NCBI GenBank assembly: GCA_903826775.1
Contig: CAIKFU010000022.1
Coordinates: 1 to 64,000 of the forward strand
Reading direction: 5' to 3'
Origin: an uncultured beta proteobacterium
GTDB lineage: Bacteria; Pseudomonadota; Gammaproteobacteria; Burkholderiales; Burkholderiaceae
DNA: 64,000 nt
A program made the position numbers and the translations under genes. Under the pieces are notes generated by a model. The model saw only the letters and a list, made by a program, of their open reading frames with translations. It had not been told where the DNA came from and ran no database searches. How positions within the stretch are numbered: position 1 is the stretch's first letter; every line of letters begins with the position of its first letter. Positions 8,990-17,403 of this stretch are shown here, piece by piece.

Positions 8990-11359
8990 GTGGAGTTACC
9001 TCTAACCACATCGGAAGATTCCGGCAGGCGTTCGCCTAGCGATGGTCGCATGAGCTCTAGCTCTAAAAGCACCATAACAGATACCCAAGGCAAGAAGAAA
9101 TCCATTATCGCCTCCTTGCTTGCTCAGTCAAGTAGGCATCTTTTTGGGCCCACCTCTCAGCCTGAATTACCTCCAAAGCACCAAGTTGTTTCGATTGCTG
9201 TGTTAACCAGTAAGTTGGCTTATTTAAAGCCAGAAGAATTGGTAATGATAAAGAAGGCTTTCCAGTTTTCCGATGCCGCCCATCTTGGGCAATATCGTCA
9301 AAGTGGCGAGCCTTATATTACTCACCCGGTTGCCGTAGCCGAACTATGCGCTACATGGCGTTTGGACGCGCCGTCAATTATGGCCGCACTTCTACATGAC
9401 GTAATTGAAGACACACGCTGCACAAAGGCGGATTTGGTTAGCAAGTTTGGGACAAAAGTTGCCGAGTTGGTGGAGGGCCTGACTAAGCTTGATAAGCTCG
9501 AATTTCAAAGCCATGCTGAAGCGCAGGCGGAGAGCTTTCGAAAAATGTTTATGGCCATGGCTAGGGACGTACGGGTTATTTTGGTGAAGTTGGCAGACCG
9601 TACGCACAATATGCGTACTTTAGATGCCGTTCCAATCGAAAAGCGCCACCGCGTTGCCTTAGAAACGACCGAGATTTATGCCCCTATTGCCCACAGGTTG
9701 GGCCTAAACCTTATATATCGAGACCTTCAGGATTTGAGTTTTCGCTTTTCAATGCCTATGCGTTTTCGCGTAATTGAGGGCGCGGTAAAAAGGGCGCGTG
9801 GAAACCGCAAAGAAATGGTGGAGAAGATTTTGCAATCCGCGCGGGTGTCATTTGCAAAAGCAAACTTGGATGTAGACCTACAAGGTAGGGAAAAAACACT
9901 ATTTAGTATTTATAGCAAAATGCGCACTAAGCATTTAAGTTTCTCTCAGGTGCTAGATGTTTATGCTTTTAGGGTTACCGTTCGCTCAATTGATGAGTGC
10001 TATAGGGCGTTGGGATTACTGCATTCACTATATAAGCCAATGCCCGGAAAGTTTAAGGACTACATCGCCATTCCCAAGATCAATGGTTACCAGTCTTTGC
10101 ACACAACTTTACTCGGCCCTTCTGGGGTTCCAGTGGAATTTCAAATTCGAACCGCTGACATGCATGCTATTGCTGAGGCTGGGGTGGCTGCACATTGGGC
10201 CTATAAAGACGGGGCTCCAGACATGAGTGAAGTGCAAAATCGCGCCCACCAGTGGCTGCAATCCTTAATAGACATTCAGGATAGTAGCGGCGATTCTCAA
10301 GAATTCTTAGAACACGTCAAAATCGATTTATTTCCAGATGCGGTATATGTATTTACGCCAAAAGGGCAAATCCGAGCCTTGCCTCGTGGAGCCACTGCTT
10401 TGGATTTTGCTTATTCAATTCACAGCGATCTGGGAAATACTTGTGTTGCAGTAAAGATTAATGGATTGCAACTTCCCTTACGCAGTGAATTAAAGAATGG
10501 CGACATTATTGAGGTGATTACTTCAACCAATTCACAGCCAAATCCTGGATGGTTGGCTTTTGTAAGGACTGGGAAAGCCCGAGCTTCAATCCGACATTCA
10601 TTAAAAACCAAGCACTATTCGGAATCGTTGCAACTTGGAGAGCGTTTGTTGGCTAGTGCATTGCGCCAACAAGAAGTGGATGCTGGATTGTTGCTTCCAG
10701 AAATTTGGGGAAAACTGCTTCATTGGACGGGTGATAAAACGCGCGAAGAGGCTTGTGTGAATATTGCTTTGGGTCGCAGATCGCCTCAAGAAATGGCTAT
10801 TCGCCTAAAGATATTGATCGACGATGAAGGTGGGAATGATCAGATGCGGTTGGGGGCGAAGGATTGGGTCACACCCCAACAGGAGCCGTCCCATCAACAT
10901 CAGCGGCAAGCCATTCTGGTTGATGGGCGCGAAGGTATGTCCATGACTTTCCAGGGCTGCTGTCACCCCATCCCAGGGGACAGCATTATTGGTTATTTAG
11001 GCAAGGGCGAAGGACTGCAAATCCATACAAACGATTGCCCTTTAGCGTTGAGGATGCTCTCAAAAAACAATGATAAGTGGGTTGAAGTGGAGTGGAGCAA
11101 GGAAATAAATCGGGAGTTTGAAGTGGACCTCGCAATTGATACTCGTCAAGGCAAGGGCGTATTGGCCAGAGTGGCTAGCAGCATTACCATTGCGGATTCC
11201 AATATCATGAATGTATCTATGGAGGATAAGTATAAAGAGGACTCTGTGGTTATCCGATTCACTATTCAAGTGTCAGACCGACTTCATCTATCCAGAGTAA
11301 TGCGAAGTTTGCGTACGAACCCAGATGTAATGAGGGTGGTGAGAACAAGGTCCGAGTAA
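8990..11359 (+). CDS. spoT: Bifunctional (p)ppGpp synthetase/hydrolase SpoT
   Basis: 789 residues from GTG. Synthesises and degrades (p)ppGpp, the stringent-response alarmone. Order: a variable ~75-residue N terminus, an HD hydrolase domain with intact LLHDVIED (H136, D137), a RelA/SpoT synthetase domain with YQSLHTT and the catalytic-loop sequence KFKD at ~354-357 (basic, as in bifunctional enzymes, rather than the acidic ExDD of RelA), a TGS domain (~440-500), and a C-terminal ACT domain (~710-789). Both active sites look functional. The start is uncertain: the GTG 15 bases after rpoZ was chosen, but an in-frame ATG at 9050 would remove 20 poorly conserved residues. Confidence 0.95.
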   Translation: MELPLTTSEDSGRRSPSDGRMSSSSKSTITDTQGKKKSIIASLLAQSSRHLFGPTSQPELPPKHQVVSIAVLTSKLAYLKPEELVMIKKAFQFSDAAHLGQYRQSGEPYITHPVAVAELCATWRLDAPSIMAALLHDVIEDTRCTKADLVSKFGTKVAELVEGLTKLDKLEFQSHAEAQAESFRKMFMAMARDVRVILVKLADRTHNMRTLDAVPIEKRHRVALETTEIYAPIAHRLGLNLIYRDLQDLSFRFSMPMRFRVIEGAVKRARGNRKEMVEKILQSARVSFAKANLDVDLQGREKTLFSIYSKMRTKHLSFSQVLDVYAFRVTVRSIDECYRALGLLHSLYKPMPGKFKDYIAIPKINGYQSLHTTLLGPSGVPVEFQIRTADMHAIAEAGVAAHWAYKDGAPDMSEVQNRAHQWLQSLIDIQDSSGDSQEFLEHVKIDLFPDAVYVFTPKGQIRALPRGATALDFAYSIHSDLGNTCVAVKINGLQLPLRSELKNGDIIEVITSTNSQPNPGWLAFVRTGKARASIRHSLKTKHYSESLQLGERLLASALRQQEVDAGLLLPEIWGKLLHWTGDKTREEACVNIALGRRSPQEMAIRLKILIDDEGGNDQMRLGAKDWVTPQQEPSHQHQRQAILVDGREGMSMTFQGCCHPIPGDSIIGYLGKGEGLQIHTNDCPLALRMLSKNNDKWVEVEWSKEINREFEVDLAIDTRQGKGVLARVASSITIADSNIMNVSMEDKYKEDSVVIRFTIQVSDRLHLSRVMRSLRTNPDVMRVVRTRSE

Positions 11360-11368
11360 ACCAATTTC

Positions 11369-11869
11369 CTAGTTGTATTGAATATCGAGAATTTCAATTT
11401 CGGTTTGACCGGATGGTGTTTGAATCATGACGCAATCCCCAATTCGGGATTTGATTAAGGCTTTTGCAATAGGGGAAACCCAACTAACGTGACCTTTTTC
11501 CAGGTCAACCTCATCAACCCCCACAATCGTGATTGAGGTATTTTTACCCGCATTGGGGCCTTCTAAGTTTAAGTAAGTAACGGTTGATCCAAAAAAGACC
11601 TGATCGGAGCTGGCATCACCGGATTTTCTGGCTGCATTATCAATTACTAAGGCAACTTCCAGCCTTTTATTCAAAAATCGAATTCGACGATCTATTTCAC
11701 GCAGACGTTTTTTTCCATAGATATAGTCGCCATTTTCAGATCGATCTCCATTTGATGCAGCCCAGTGAACAATCCGGACAACTTCAGGGCGATCAAGGTT
11801 TAGGAGCTGCAATAACTCGGCTTTAATTCTTTCATGTCCGGCGGGGGTAATGTAATTTTTTTCTTCCAT
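11369..11869 (-). CDS. greB: Transcription elongation factor GreB
   Basis: 166 residues from the ATG at 11867-11869. Gre factors enter the RNA polymerase secondary channel and stimulate cleavage of backtracked RNA. The N-terminal coiled coil begins YITPAGHERIKAEL and carries the acidic tip region NGDRSENGDY; the C-terminal FKBP-like domain includes GKGHVSWVSPIAKAL-like sequence near residue 125. An N-terminal extension across the tRNA gene is an artefact. It is convergent with spoT (9-base gap) and divergent from the tRNA-Arg gene 18 bases away. Confidence 0.92.
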   Translation of the reverse strand: MEEKNYITPAGHERIKAELLQLLNLDRPEVVRIVHWAASNGDRSENGDYIYGKKRLREIDRRIRFLNKRLEVALVIDNAARKSGDASSDQVFFGSTVTYLNLEGPNAGKNTSITIVGVDEVDLEKGHVSWVSPIAKALIKSRIGDCVMIQTPSGQTEIEILDIQYN

Positions 11870-11887
11870 GGCATAATTATGGCTGTT

Positions 11888-11964
11888 GCGGCTGTAGCTC
11901 AGTTGGATAGAGTACTTGGCTACGAACCAAGGGGTCGTGGGTTCAATTCCTGCCAGCCGCACCA
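11888..11964 (+). tRNA. tRNA-Arg (anticodon ACG)
   Basis: 77 bases including an encoded CCA. The acceptor arm GCGGCTG (11888-11894) pairs perfectly with CAGCCGC (11954-11960), discriminator A. The D arm contains AGCTCAGTTGGA, the anticodon stem is CTTGG/CCAAG with loop CTACGAA giving anticodon ACG, and the T arm contains GTTCAATTCC. The first anticodon base is expected to be converted to inosine to read CGU, CGC and CGA. A good terminator follows 11 bases later, so it is probably a single-gene transcript. Confidence 0.97.
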
Positions 11965-11975
11965 ACTTATTCAAG

Positions 11976-12011
11976 AGGGCCTAGTTTATCTCGACTGGGC
12001 CCTTACTTTTT
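11976..12011 (+). terminator. Intrinsic terminator after tRNA-Arg
   Basis: A 9-bp stem AGGGCCTAG (11976-11984) with CTGGGCCCT (11995-12003), one T-G wobble, a 10-base loop, then TACTTTTT. It separates the tRNA transcript from the downstream mla operon. A possible promoter for that operon (TTGCTG at 12010-12015, TATAGT at 12034-12039, 18-base spacer) overlaps its end, but that is weakly supported. Confidence 0.8.
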
Positions 12012-12045
12012 GCTGATTGTCAAAAGAATCCCTTATAGTGAGATT

Positions 12046-13209
12046 ATGGACTCTGTACCACAAACTTCCCCTCAAGTTATTTGGTCTCCTGTTAATGAAT
12101 TGCAGGCCAAGATTAGCTTGTCTGGGCGAATTAATGTGTATTCCCTTGGTTTACTGTGGACCAAAATCCGCTTAGATCAGGATGATTGGCTTAAGCGAGG
12201 CAAAGTCACAAATGGCAGTTTAGTTCTTGAGGTTGACGCTGGAAACATTGAGTATCTGGACGGTGCGGGCATAGCATTTCTAATTGATCTTCAAGAGGCG
12301 CAGGAAAAAGGGGGCGGTAAATTTGTCCTACAAAATTTGGATTCGCGTTATCAACCCTTAATTCAGCAATTTGATCCAATCCAGAAATTGTTTCCAGCGA
12401 TTGCGCCGAAAACGCGTGAAAATTTCGTCAGTAGTGTTGGTCGCGATCTGTCATCTCTAATGGACGATGCTGCAGACCTTGTCACTTTTTTAGGGCACCT
12501 GTTTTCGGATTTATGCTGGTCGTTGACCCACCCTCGACAAGTTCGCTGGGGTGATTTTGTAAATACCGCTGTTGAGGCAGGCATCGCCGCTTTACCAATA
12601 GTCGGTTTAGTCTCGTTTTTGATTGGCGTCATTCTCTCTTTTCAGTCTGCTATTGGCATGCAAAAGTTTGGCGCAGTGACATTTGTCGGGCCTTTGGTGT
12701 CATTGGGTATTTTTCGCGAGTTGGGGCCGTTGATTACAGCAATTTTGCTGGCAGGCCGCTCGTCTGCTGCTTTTGCAGCTGAAATTGGGACAATGACCGT
12801 GAATAGCGAGGTGGACGCATTGGTGACGGGAGGGTTGAGCCCCATTCGATTTTTGGTTGTCCCAAGGGTGTTGGCGGGCGTTTTGGTAGCCCCCATCCTG
12901 ACCATGTTTGCTGACATTGTTAGCATTGGGGCTTCGGCTTTCACCATGCTGGCCTATGGCGTCCCATTGATCAACTTTTATAATGGTTTGGTGCAGATCG
13001 TCGATTTAGAAGATATTCTTTCCGGCTTGTTAAAGGCATTGCTATTTGGGGTCGTGGTTTCTAGCGTCGGTTGTTTGCGAGGTATGCAAACAACAACGGG
13101 TGCAGCGGCAGTGGGCATTTCAGCAACTCGAGCCGTGGTTAGCAGCATCGTAATGATTGTGATAGTTGACGGGATTTTTGCATATATTTCTTATCGGACT
13201 GGATTTTGA
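12046..13209 (+). CDS. mlaE: MlaE-type lipid transporter permease with N-terminal STAS domain
   Basis: 387 residues. MlaE permeases form the inner-membrane core of MCE (Mla) systems that move phospholipids between inner and outer membranes. Residues ~5-110 form a STAS-like domain (NIEYLDGAGIAFLIDLQEA matches the STAS core helix), the role played by separate MlaB in E. coli; residues ~125-387 are the MlaE domain with about five membrane segments and the conserved ILAGRSSAAFAAEIGTM stretch. The ATG at 12046 follows GTGAG; an upstream ATG at 12010 lies inside the preceding terminator. The stop overlaps the mlaF ATG by one base (TGATG), so translation is probably coupled. Confidence 0.92.
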   Translation: MDSVPQTSPQVIWSPVNELQAKISLSGRINVYSLGLLWTKIRLDQDDWLKRGKVTNGSLVLEVDAGNIEYLDGAGIAFLIDLQEAQEKGGGKFVLQNLDSRYQPLIQQFDPIQKLFPAIAPKTRENFVSSVGRDLSSLMDDAADLVTFLGHLFSDLCWSLTHPRQVRWGDFVNTAVEAGIAALPIVGLVSFLIGVILSFQSAIGMQKFGAVTFVGPLVSLGIFRELGPLITAILLAGRSSAAFAAEIGTMTVNSEVDALVTGGLSPIRFLVVPRVLAGVLVAPILTMFADIVSIGASAFTMLAYGVPLINFYNGLVQIVDLEDILSGLLKALLFGVVVSSVGCLRGMQTTTGAAAVGISATRAVVSSIVMIVIVDGIFAYISYRTGF

Positions 13210-13964
13210 TGAATTCGATCGACGTTCAAAATCTCTCGGTTGGGTACGGCGATAAGGTACTACTGCAAAATCTCAATTTCTCAGTGAAGGCTGGTGAAAT
13301 ATTTGTGATTTTAGGTGGATCCGGTTGTGGCAAATCGAGCTTATTGAAAAATTTGTTCGGGTTGTATGAGCCTCTATCTGGGGATGTTTTGATAGAGGGG
13401 CAAAACATTACGATTGCCAAAGGTCAGGATAGGCAGAAAATTATGACTAGGTTTGGCGTAATGTATCAACAAGGCGCATTATTTGGTTCGATGAATTTAT
13501 TAAACAACGTCAAACTTTTTATGGAAGAATATACGGAGCTTGATGACGACCAGATGGCCCTTTTGGCAAGATGCAAGCTTGATTTAGTCGGTTTGTTGCC
13601 TTATGAGACCTATATGCCTAGTGAGATAAGCGGCGGTATGCAAAAGCGAGCTGCCATTGCCCGAGCTATGGCTTTGGATCCAAAAATTCTGTTTCTAGAT
13701 GAGCCATCGGCCGGACTTGACCCCATTACTTCAGCAGACTTAGATAGAACGATTCAGGATTTATCCAAAAATCTTGGGATTACTTTTGTCATTGTCTCCC
13801 ACGAGCTTGCAAGCATTTATGCAATCGCCAATCGAGTCATTATGTTGGATAAAGAATCCAAAGGCATTATTGCCGAAGGGGACCCTAAAGTATTACGAGA
13901 TCAAAGCGCTGATCCGCGAGTACATCAATTCTTCAATCGCATTATGAGCAAGGAAGCAGCATGA
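13209..13964 (+). CDS. mlaF: MlaF-type ABC transporter ATPase
   Basis: 251 residues; the ATPase partner of the MlaE-like permease. Walker A GGSGCGKS at 36-43, the signature ISGGMQKRAAIARAM at ~140 and Walker B ILFLDEPSAGLD at ~161 are intact, and the switch histidine lies in VSHEL. The MQKR after the signature glycines is typical of Mla/MCE ATPases. The start is the ATG overlapping the permease stop; the end overlaps mlaD by four bases (ATGA). Confidence 0.94.
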   Translation: MNSIDVQNLSVGYGDKVLLQNLNFSVKAGEIFVILGGSGCGKSSLLKNLFGLYEPLSGDVLIEGQNITIAKGQDRQKIMTRFGVMYQQGALFGSMNLLNNVKLFMEEYTELDDDQMALLARCKLDLVGLLPYETYMPSEISGGMQKRAAIARAMALDPKILFLDEPSAGLDPITSADLDRTIQDLSKNLGITFVIVSHELASIYAIANRVIMLDKESKGIIAEGDPKVLRDQSADPRVHQFFNRIMSKEAA

Positions 13965-14902
13965 GCAATAACTCGAACCCGAATTATTTCCGTCTTGGTC
14001 TATTTGTCCTTGCCGCTATTGGAGCGCTAATTGCACTCATCCTTATTTTCGGCTCTGGTCAGATGTTTAAAAAATCATTCTTGATAGAGACTTACTTGGA
14101 GCAGTCTGTTACTGGATTGGATAAAGGGGCGTCGGTTCGATTTCGCGGGGTAAAGATTGGCCAGGTTGTGTCTATACAACTTTCCGGACAGCTGTATGAG
14201 GAAGATTTACCCATTACTGCTCGAAAAGAATATGTGGTTGTACGCATGCGAATTGACGGTGATCCTGGAAAATTATTGGGCGAAATTAAACAATACGTTG
14301 CTGCAGACTTGCGATTACGTGTGAAATCCATGGGGATTACCGGTGTAAATTACATCGAGATGGATTATGTGAAGCACCCCAATGCTAAGGAGAACTTGAT
14401 ATACACATGGAAGCCGGATTACCCAGTGATTCCTTCTTTGCCAAATCAGGCCGATGAAATTTTTGCAGGAGTTCAAAAATTTTTAGTAGCGGTGAATGGC
14501 TTAAATCTCGCAGAAACTCAGAAAAAATTCGATCTTCTGTTGGGAAATTTAAATACATTGATGGCCGGAAACGGCAAGGAAAATGCTGGTCTGGTGAAAT
14601 CGGTTGAGCAACTCAATCTGTTATTGGCGAGAATTGACAAGGTGACCAACAATGATGAATTAACTGTATTGATGGGCGAGTTAATTGGCGCAGTAACCTC
14701 TTTGCGTCAGACGGTTACCTCCATTCAAGGCGACACAAGTTTTACAGTGGAGAACTTAAGGCAGGCTAGTGAGCATCTAAATGAACTAAGCCGCATTGCC
14801 AGTCGATCCCCTTCAAGCTTAATTTGGAGCGAACCCCCACCAAGGATTATTCCACCGATGAATGGGGGTCAAGTGAGCACCGATACCGGAGTAAAAAAAT
14901 GA
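13961..14902 (+). CDS. mlaD: MlaD-type MCE-domain protein
   Basis: 313 residues. Residues ~12-33 form one N-terminal membrane anchor; an MCE domain follows (~42-125) with the recognisable GLDKGASVRFRGVKIGQV stretch, then a long helical region (~165-285) suited to a periplasmic oligomer. It is longer than E. coli MlaD (~180 residues), so the helical tail may form an extended tube or contact the lipoprotein encoded next. It overlaps mlaF at ATGA and the lipoprotein gene at ATGA. Confidence 0.92.
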   Translation: MSNNSNPNYFRLGLFVLAAIGALIALILIFGSGQMFKKSFLIETYLEQSVTGLDKGASVRFRGVKIGQVVSIQLSGQLYEEDLPITARKEYVVVRMRIDGDPGKLLGEIKQYVAADLRLRVKSMGITGVNYIEMDYVKHPNAKENLIYTWKPDYPVIPSLPNQADEIFAGVQKFLVAVNGLNLAETQKKFDLLLGNLNTLMAGNGKENAGLVKSVEQLNLLLARIDKVTNNDELTVLMGELIGAVTSLRQTVTSIQGDTSFTVENLRQASEHLNELSRIASRSPSSLIWSEPPPRIIPPMNGGQVSTDTGVKK

Positions 14903-15570
14903 TAAGCCACCAAGGAGTTTCCGTGTACAAAGCCGTATTCGCTCGCTTGTCGCAAGTATTGTTGACTGTGGGCGTAAGTTTTTTGTTGATATCCTGTGCA
15001 CCAACACGTCCAGCAATTGAAACTAGTAGCTGGCAAGTTTTGCCTGTACGAACTGGGGCGGTTCGTAAACCCCACTCCAATGTTTGGTTGAAGGTCGGCG
15101 CGTTTAACGTGTCTCCTCCATATGATGGTAGGTCATTGGTGTATCGCCTAGGTGATCAGCGATATGAAACTGATTTTTATAATGGTTATGTTTCATTGCC
15201 TAGTGAGATGATAGGCAACGCAACGCGTCAATGGATAAATCAATCGGGGATATTCTCAATGACGGTTGGTGAAGGCAATACCCTTTTCCCTTACTACACA
15301 TTGCAGGCTTCGGTGGATGAATTTTACGGTGATTACCGCATTAGACCGGAAGCAGTAGTTAGTATTGAATTTTTTCTGACAACAACTACAACTGCAAAAA
15401 AAGATCCCATAATTAGTAAAAACCGGTATACCAAAAGAGTTGTATTGAAAGATAATACGCCTCATGCTTTGGTTGCTGGGCAGCAGCAAGCATTAGAGGA
15501 AATATTGAATCTGTTTGAAGGCGATCTATACCAAACAACTGCAACCTTGCCAAAACCTTTAGGACGGTAA
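14899..15570 (+). CDS. ABC-type transport auxiliary lipoprotein
   Basis: 223 residues from the ATG that overlaps the mlaD stop. A signal sequence ends in the lipobox LISC (Cys33), so it is expected to be a lipoprotein. The rest (WQVLPVRTG, a FNVSPPYDGRSLVYR stretch, a GNATRQW motif) fits the ABC-type auxiliary lipoprotein family that includes PqiC, which links MCE proteins to the outer membrane. Two starts are credible: ATG 14899 with GGAG 7 bases upstream, or GTG 14923 with AAGGAG 5 bases upstream, giving 215 residues and a more compact signal peptide. It is the last of the four transporter genes. Confidence 0.85.
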   Translation: MISHQGVSVYKAVFARLSQVLLTVGVSFLLISCAPTRPAIETSSWQVLPVRTGAVRKPHSNVWLKVGAFNVSPPYDGRSLVYRLGDQRYETDFYNGYVSLPSEMIGNATRQWINQSGIFSMTVGEGNTLFPYYTLQASVDEFYGDYRIRPEAVVSIEFFLTTTTTAKKDPIISKNRYTKRVVLKDNTPHALVAGQQQALEEILNLFEGDLYQTTATLPKPLGR

Positions 15571-15574
15571 TTGA

Positions 15575-16558
15575 ATGAAACTTTTCTTTTTTAGATATTT
15601 AAAATTGTCCGGCGCTTTGTTTTTTGTCGTGAGTTTTTCTGCCTCTGTTTTGGCGCAAACTTACCCTAATCGCCCCATTCGCTTAATTGTTCCGTTCGCC
15701 CCTGGTGGGAGCACTGATATTATTGCCCGCAGTGTTGCGGACGCCTTAGGAAGGCAGCTTGGTCAACCGGTAATTGTTGACAATAAGGCTGGTGGAGGGG
15801 GTTCAGTTGGAGCGCTTGAAATAATGCGTGCACCCAAAGACGGTTACACAATTGGTATGGCGACGGTTTCTACAACTGCCGCCAATCCTGCAATCAACTC
15901 TAAGATTGGCTATGACCCCATAAAGGATTTCACCCCAATCACCAATATTGCGGCAACGCCAAACGTGATAGCCGTGAACCCTTCGTTCCCGGCCAAAGAT
16001 TTTAAAACTTTTTTACAGGTGTTAAAAACCAATCCTGGAAAATATTCCTACTCTAGTTCTGGAACAGGCGGTATAGGGCATTTGCAAACGGAATTATTTA
16101 AAAGCTTAACAGGGGTATTTATTGTCCATATCCCTTATCGCGGTGCTGGCCCTGCATTAGCTGACACAGTCGGTGGTCAAGTTCCCATGATTTTTGATAA
16201 CCTTCCTTCAGCTTTGCCGTTTATCAAGGATGGAAAGTTGGTGCCTATTGTGGTTGCAGCCCCCAAACGACTCCCGCAATTGCCCAATGTTCCAACATTT
16301 ACTGAGGTCGGCTTAGCTCCAGTGAATCGGATGGCGTATTACGGATTTTTGGGGCCTGCTGGTATGCCTAGAGATATCGTTGAAAAGATTTATGCTGGAG
16401 TTCAAAAGGCTGTAAGCGATCCTGCTGTTCACAAACGCATTGAAGAAACGGGATCGATTATTAATGTGAATGGGCCGGACGAATTTGCAAAAGAGATTAA
16501 GGCTGAATACGCCGTTTACAAGGATGTAGTGGTTAAACAAAAGTTGCAGCTTGATTAA
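15575..16558 (+). CDS. Bug/TctC-family periplasmic binding protein
   Basis: 327 residues with a signal peptide (cleavage near VLA-Q at 27-28). The mature protein starts with the family signature YPNRPIRLIVPFAPGG and has DIIARSVADALG, YDPIKDFTPIT and SSSGTGGIGHL, all typical of tripartite tricarboxylate transporter binding proteins, which are greatly expanded in Burkholderiales. They bind small carboxylates or related organics; the ligand here is unknown. No TctA or TctB membrane genes are nearby. It begins 4 bases after the lipoprotein gene, possibly by read-through from the mla operon, and is followed by an SDR gene. Confidence 0.93.
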   Translation: MKLFFFRYLKLSGALFFVVSFSASVLAQTYPNRPIRLIVPFAPGGSTDIIARSVADALGRQLGQPVIVDNKAGGGGSVGALEIMRAPKDGYTIGMATVSTTAANPAINSKIGYDPIKDFTPITNIAATPNVIAVNPSFPAKDFKTFLQVLKTNPGKYSYSSSGTGGIGHLQTELFKSLTGVFIVHIPYRGAGPALADTVGGQVPMIFDNLPSALPFIKDGKLVPIVVAAPKRLPQLPNVPTFTEVGLAPVNRMAYYGFLGPAGMPRDIVEKIYAGVQKAVSDPAVHKRIEETGSIINVNGPDEFAKEIKAEYAVYKDVVVKQKLQLD

Positions 16559-16606
16559 TCAACTAGACAACTTTTATCTTAAAAATTAAACAGATGGGGA
16601 CAGATT

Positions 16607-17392
16607 ATGGATTTAGGAATTAAAGGAAAAGTTGCCTTAGTGTTGGCATCAAGCAGGGGTTTAGGTCAAGCGATGGCAGTATCTTTGGCTCGTGAAGGCG
16701 TGAAGGTTGCTGTCACGGGAAGAAACGCTGAAGGTTTAAAACGATCCGTCGAGTTGATTGAGGCCGTTGGCGGTACCGCATTGGCTTTAAGTTGGGATCT
16801 GTCAGATTTAACGGCGATTGACAGTCTGGTATCGCAAGTTGAAAAAGAGCTTGGTCCAATCGATATACTCATAAATAACACTGGAGGGCCTCCGCCGACT
16901 CCAGCAGCAGGTCAAGATCCAGCTTTATGGTCAAAAAGTTTTAACGATATGGTGCTTTCTTTAATTAGCATTACAGATCGAGTTTTGCCAGGTATGCGCC
17001 AGCGTAAGTGGGGCCGCATTATTACCAGCACAACATCTGGCGCTATTTCGCCGATTAAGAACTTGGCTATTTCCAACACCCTTCGTGCAGCCCTGTTGGC
17101 TTGGTCTAAAACCCTCGCGACAGAAGTCGCCGCCGAGGGGGTAACAGTAAACGTCATCATGCCTGGGCGTATAGCTACAGACCGTTTGCGTCAGCTTGAT
17201 GAAGCGCGTGCTAAGCGTGAGGGCGTGTCCTACGATGAAGTCGTTGTTTCTGGTCTTAAAACTATTCCAGCAGGAAGATATGGGGATCCCGCCGAATATG
17301 GGGATACGGCTGCGTTTCTTGCAAGTGCAAAAGCATCCTTCATCACCGGCACGGTTACTCGGGTTGATGGTGGACAGATTCAGGCGGTTTGA
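16607..17392 (+). CDS. SDR-family protein with degenerate catalytic residues
   Basis: 261 residues with a Rossmann fold and SDR length. The cofactor motif is ASSRGLGQA rather than the usual TGxxxGxG, and NNTGG stands for NNAG. The catalytic serine region TSTTSGAISPI is present, but the YxxxK pair is absent: the aligned segment reads ISNTLRAAL, so Tyr and Lys appear replaced by Ser and Arg. The PGRIATDR stretch near residue 185 and VDGG at the C terminus are kept. This matches the beta-ketoacyl-reductase-like subgroup known to lack the standard tetrad. The substrate is unknown. It follows a Bug gene by 48 bases. Confidence 0.88.
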   Translation: MDLGIKGKVALVLASSRGLGQAMAVSLAREGVKVAVTGRNAEGLKRSVELIEAVGGTALALSWDLSDLTAIDSLVSQVEKELGPIDILINNTGGPPPTPAAGQDPALWSKSFNDMVLSLISITDRVLPGMRQRKWGRIITSTTSGAISPIKNLAISNTLRAALLAWSKTLATEVAAEGVTVNVIMPGRIATDRLRQLDEARAKREGVSYDEVVVSGLKTIPAGRYGDPAEYGDTAAFLASAKASFITGTVTRVDGGQIQAV

Positions 17393-17403
17393 TTGCCTTC
17401 TTA

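Noticed and set aside
11870-11974. N-terminal extension of GreB by 35 residues
   Set aside because: The extension is the antisense translation of the tRNA-Arg gene, a well-known mis-annotation; the family starts at the ATG at 11869.
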